From NCBI GenBank assembly GCA_030595525.1, contig JAUVDD010000082.1, positions 1 through 7,301 of the forward strand: a stretch of 7,301 bases of DNA. The letters run 5' to 3'. The notes under the pieces were generated by a model. That model was not told where the DNA came from, did not search any database, and worked only from the letters and a program-made list of their open reading frames with translations. Shown here piece by piece: positions 5,838 to 7,301 of this stretch. The translations under genes and the position numbers were made by a program. The stretch comes from Puniceicoccales bacterium (GTDB taxonomy: Bacteria > Verrucomicrobiota > Verrucomicrobiia > Opitutales > Oceanipulchritudinaceae). Each line of letters begins with the position of its first letter. Position 1 is the first letter of the stretch.

Positions 5838-7301
5838 TTAATGATGGCCGTGAACGTCCCCTTGCTTGGACACCGCTTTGATTTCCGCAAACGCCAGTAA
5901 CGGGAGGAAGCGGATGAATAACAGGAAGAGAACCCCGAACACGCCGAAAGTTCCGAAGAAAGTGAAGATGTCCACGATAGTCGGACTGAAATAGTCCCAA
6001 TTGGAAGGCAAGAAATCGTTCGCCAGTGAAGTCACTGTAATAACGAAGCGCTCGAACCACATGCCAACATTGATGAAGCAGGACAGGAGCCAGACCAACC
6101 ACAGGTTCTGACGGGCCCATTTGAACCAGAAGAACTGAGGTGTGATCACGTTACAGGAAATCATGATCCAGTAGGCCCATGCGTATGGCCCAAATGCACG
6201 GTTAATGAATGCGAATCCTTCATAAGGATTGGATCCGTACCAGGCGATGAAGAACTCAATCCCGTAGGCGTAACCGACCATCGAGCCCGTCGCCAGGCAG
6301 ATCTTACACATGCAATCGATGTGGAACTGGGTGATCAGGTCCTGTAGACCAAAGATTGCCCGCAATGGCAACATCAAGGTCAGCACCATTCCGAATCCAG
6401 AGAAAATCGCCCCGGCAACAAAGTATGGCGGGAAGATCGTGGAATGCCAGCCCGGCAAGTTAGCCACAGCAAAGTCGAAGGACACCACAGTATGCACGGA
6501 AAGCACCAGCGGAGTACTCAGACCGGCCAGCAGCAAATACGCCATTTCGTAGTTGCTCCAGTGGCGGTTCGATCCGCGCCATCCCATGTCTAGAATGCCA
6601 TAGAACAGTTTTCTGAATCCAAAGTAGAAGCGCTCGAATCCCTGCTGGAAGGCAGTCTTGGCCTGGGCCATGCGACCTTCGAAAATCATTGGAACACGGT
6701 CTCGGATAGTCGCCAAGTCAGGAATCATCCCCATGTACCAGAACAAGACGGAAACCGTGCCATAGGTGGAAACCGCGAAAACGTCCCATTCCAGTGGCGA
6801 ACGGAAATTCGGCCAAAGGGCGTTGGAAGTAGGCACCGGGAACAACCACCATGCGAACCAGACACGACCTACGTGGAAAAGTGGGAATATGCCCGCACAA
6901 ATAACCGCGAAAATGGTCATGGCCTCCGCCGCGCGGTTAATCGAGGTCCGCCACTTTTGCTTCAAGAGGCATAAAATTGCGGAAATCAAGGTACCGGCGT
7001 GACCAATACCAATCCAGAACACAAAATTCACGATGGCCCATCCCCAGAAAACCGGGTTGCGCAATCCCCAGACACCGTTACCGGTCGAAACCAGGTAAAT
7101 CAGTCCCATCAGGGTAAAGCTGGCCACTGTGGCTGAGATTGTGAAAGCGACCCACCACCAGGTTGGGGTCTTACTTTCCACAATGCCACAAATCTTTTGT
7201 GTTATCCAGGTGAAGCTCCGTTCGTTCTCGATAATCGGCCGACGCGGCATGCTGGCCGGGCGTACTTCTTCAAGAACGTTCGGCTTGGCATAGGCTCCGG
7301 T
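5838..7301 (-). CDS. actC: Alternative Complex III quinol-binding membrane subunit ActC (NrfD family, 5' end outside window)
   Basis: Polytopic inner-membrane subunit of ACIII of the NrfD/PsrC family, expected to bind and oxidise quinol and hand electrons to the iron-sulphur subunit ActB. From the ATG at 7250 the protein is 470 residues with about 10 helices. Counting from that Met, signature segments are [13 protein letters not shown] (78-90, His84), [17 protein letters not shown] (122-138, His126), [11 protein letters not shown] (251-261, His253 and Asp259) and [13 protein letters not shown] (392-404). The tail is HGHH. The frame stays open through all 17 codons above the ATG to the right edge, and those codons (ending EVRPAS) look like the Pro-rich N-terminus usual in this family. 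The ATG has no Shine-Dalgarno sequence at useful spacing. The true start is therefore probably outside the window, and 7250 is a fallback. actB is expected just upstream. Confidence 0.95.
   Translation of the reverse strand, partial: TGAYAKPNVLEEVRPASMPRRPIIENERSFTWITQKICGIVESKTPTWWWVAFTISATVASFTLMGLIYLVSTGNGVWGLRNPVFWGWAIVNFVFWIGIGHAGTLISAILCLLKQKWRTSINRAAEAMTIFAVICAGIFPLFHVGRVWFAWWLFPVPTSNALWPNFRSPLEWDVFAVSTYGTVSVLFWYMGMIPDLATIRDRVPMIFEGRMAQAKTAFQQGFERFYFGFRKLFYGILDMGWRGSNRHWSNYEMAYLLLAGLSTPLVLSVHTVVSFDFAVANLPGWHSTIFPPYFVAGAIFSGFGMVLTLMLPLRAIFGLQDLITQFHIDCMCKICLATGSMVGYAYGIEFFIAWYGSNPYEGFAFINRAFGPYAWAYWIMISCNVITPQFFWFKWARQNLWLVWLLSCFINVGMWFERFVITVTSLANDFLPSNWDYFSPTIVDIFTFFGTFGVFGVLFLLFIRFLPLLAFAEIKAVSKQGDVHGHH

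Overview
The window is a single co-directional run of nine genes, all on the minus strand, encoding most of an aerobic electron-transfer chain. Read in the direction of transcription (high to low coordinates) it holds actC, actD, actE and actF of an Alternative Complex III (ACIII, a quinol:cytochrome c oxidoreductase). Next come a small single-helix membrane protein of unknown function and ccoS, a cbb3 oxidase assembly factor. The run ends with ccoN, ccoO and a ccoP-like gene of a C-family (cbb3-type) haem-copper oxygen reductase. actC is open at the right edge and the ccoP-like gene is open at the left edge, so the operon continues both ways; actA and actB are expected just beyond the right edge.

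Packing is very tight: gaps of 17, 1, -4, -8, 10, 16, 4 and 15 nt. No intergenic stretch could hold an ordinary promoter or terminator, so the window looks like the middle of one long polycistronic unit. Shine-Dalgarno-like sequences precede actD, actE, actF, ccoS, ccoN and the ccoP-like gene. The unnamed gene and ccoO have weak or no such site and are probably translationally coupled.

Inferred function: quinol is oxidised by ACIII, whose NrfD-like membrane subunits include ActC and ActF. Electrons leave through c-type haems, including the monohaem lipoprotein-like ActE. They then pass to the monohaem CcoO and the single-haem CcoP-like protein, and on to the haem b / haem b3-CuB centre of CcoN, where O2 is reduced. 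Sharing one operon suggests that the two complexes are made together and may form a supercomplex.

The host is a Gram-negative-type bacterium using ACIII instead of a bc1 complex. The protein sequences and the ACIII-plus-cbb3 layout feel most like Verrucomicrobiota (Opitutae-like), but this is an impression from protein character, not a search. Planctomycetes, Acidobacteria or related phyla remain possible.

No RNA genes, mobile elements, CRISPR arrays or long repeats were seen. The most interesting points are a CcoP-like subunit with only one visible CxxCH, apparent loss in CcoN of two residues that I recall as conserved in textbook cbb3 enzymes (a Glu near the haem b3 ligand and a His of the proton path), and the unnamed small membrane protein at the ACIII/oxidase junction.
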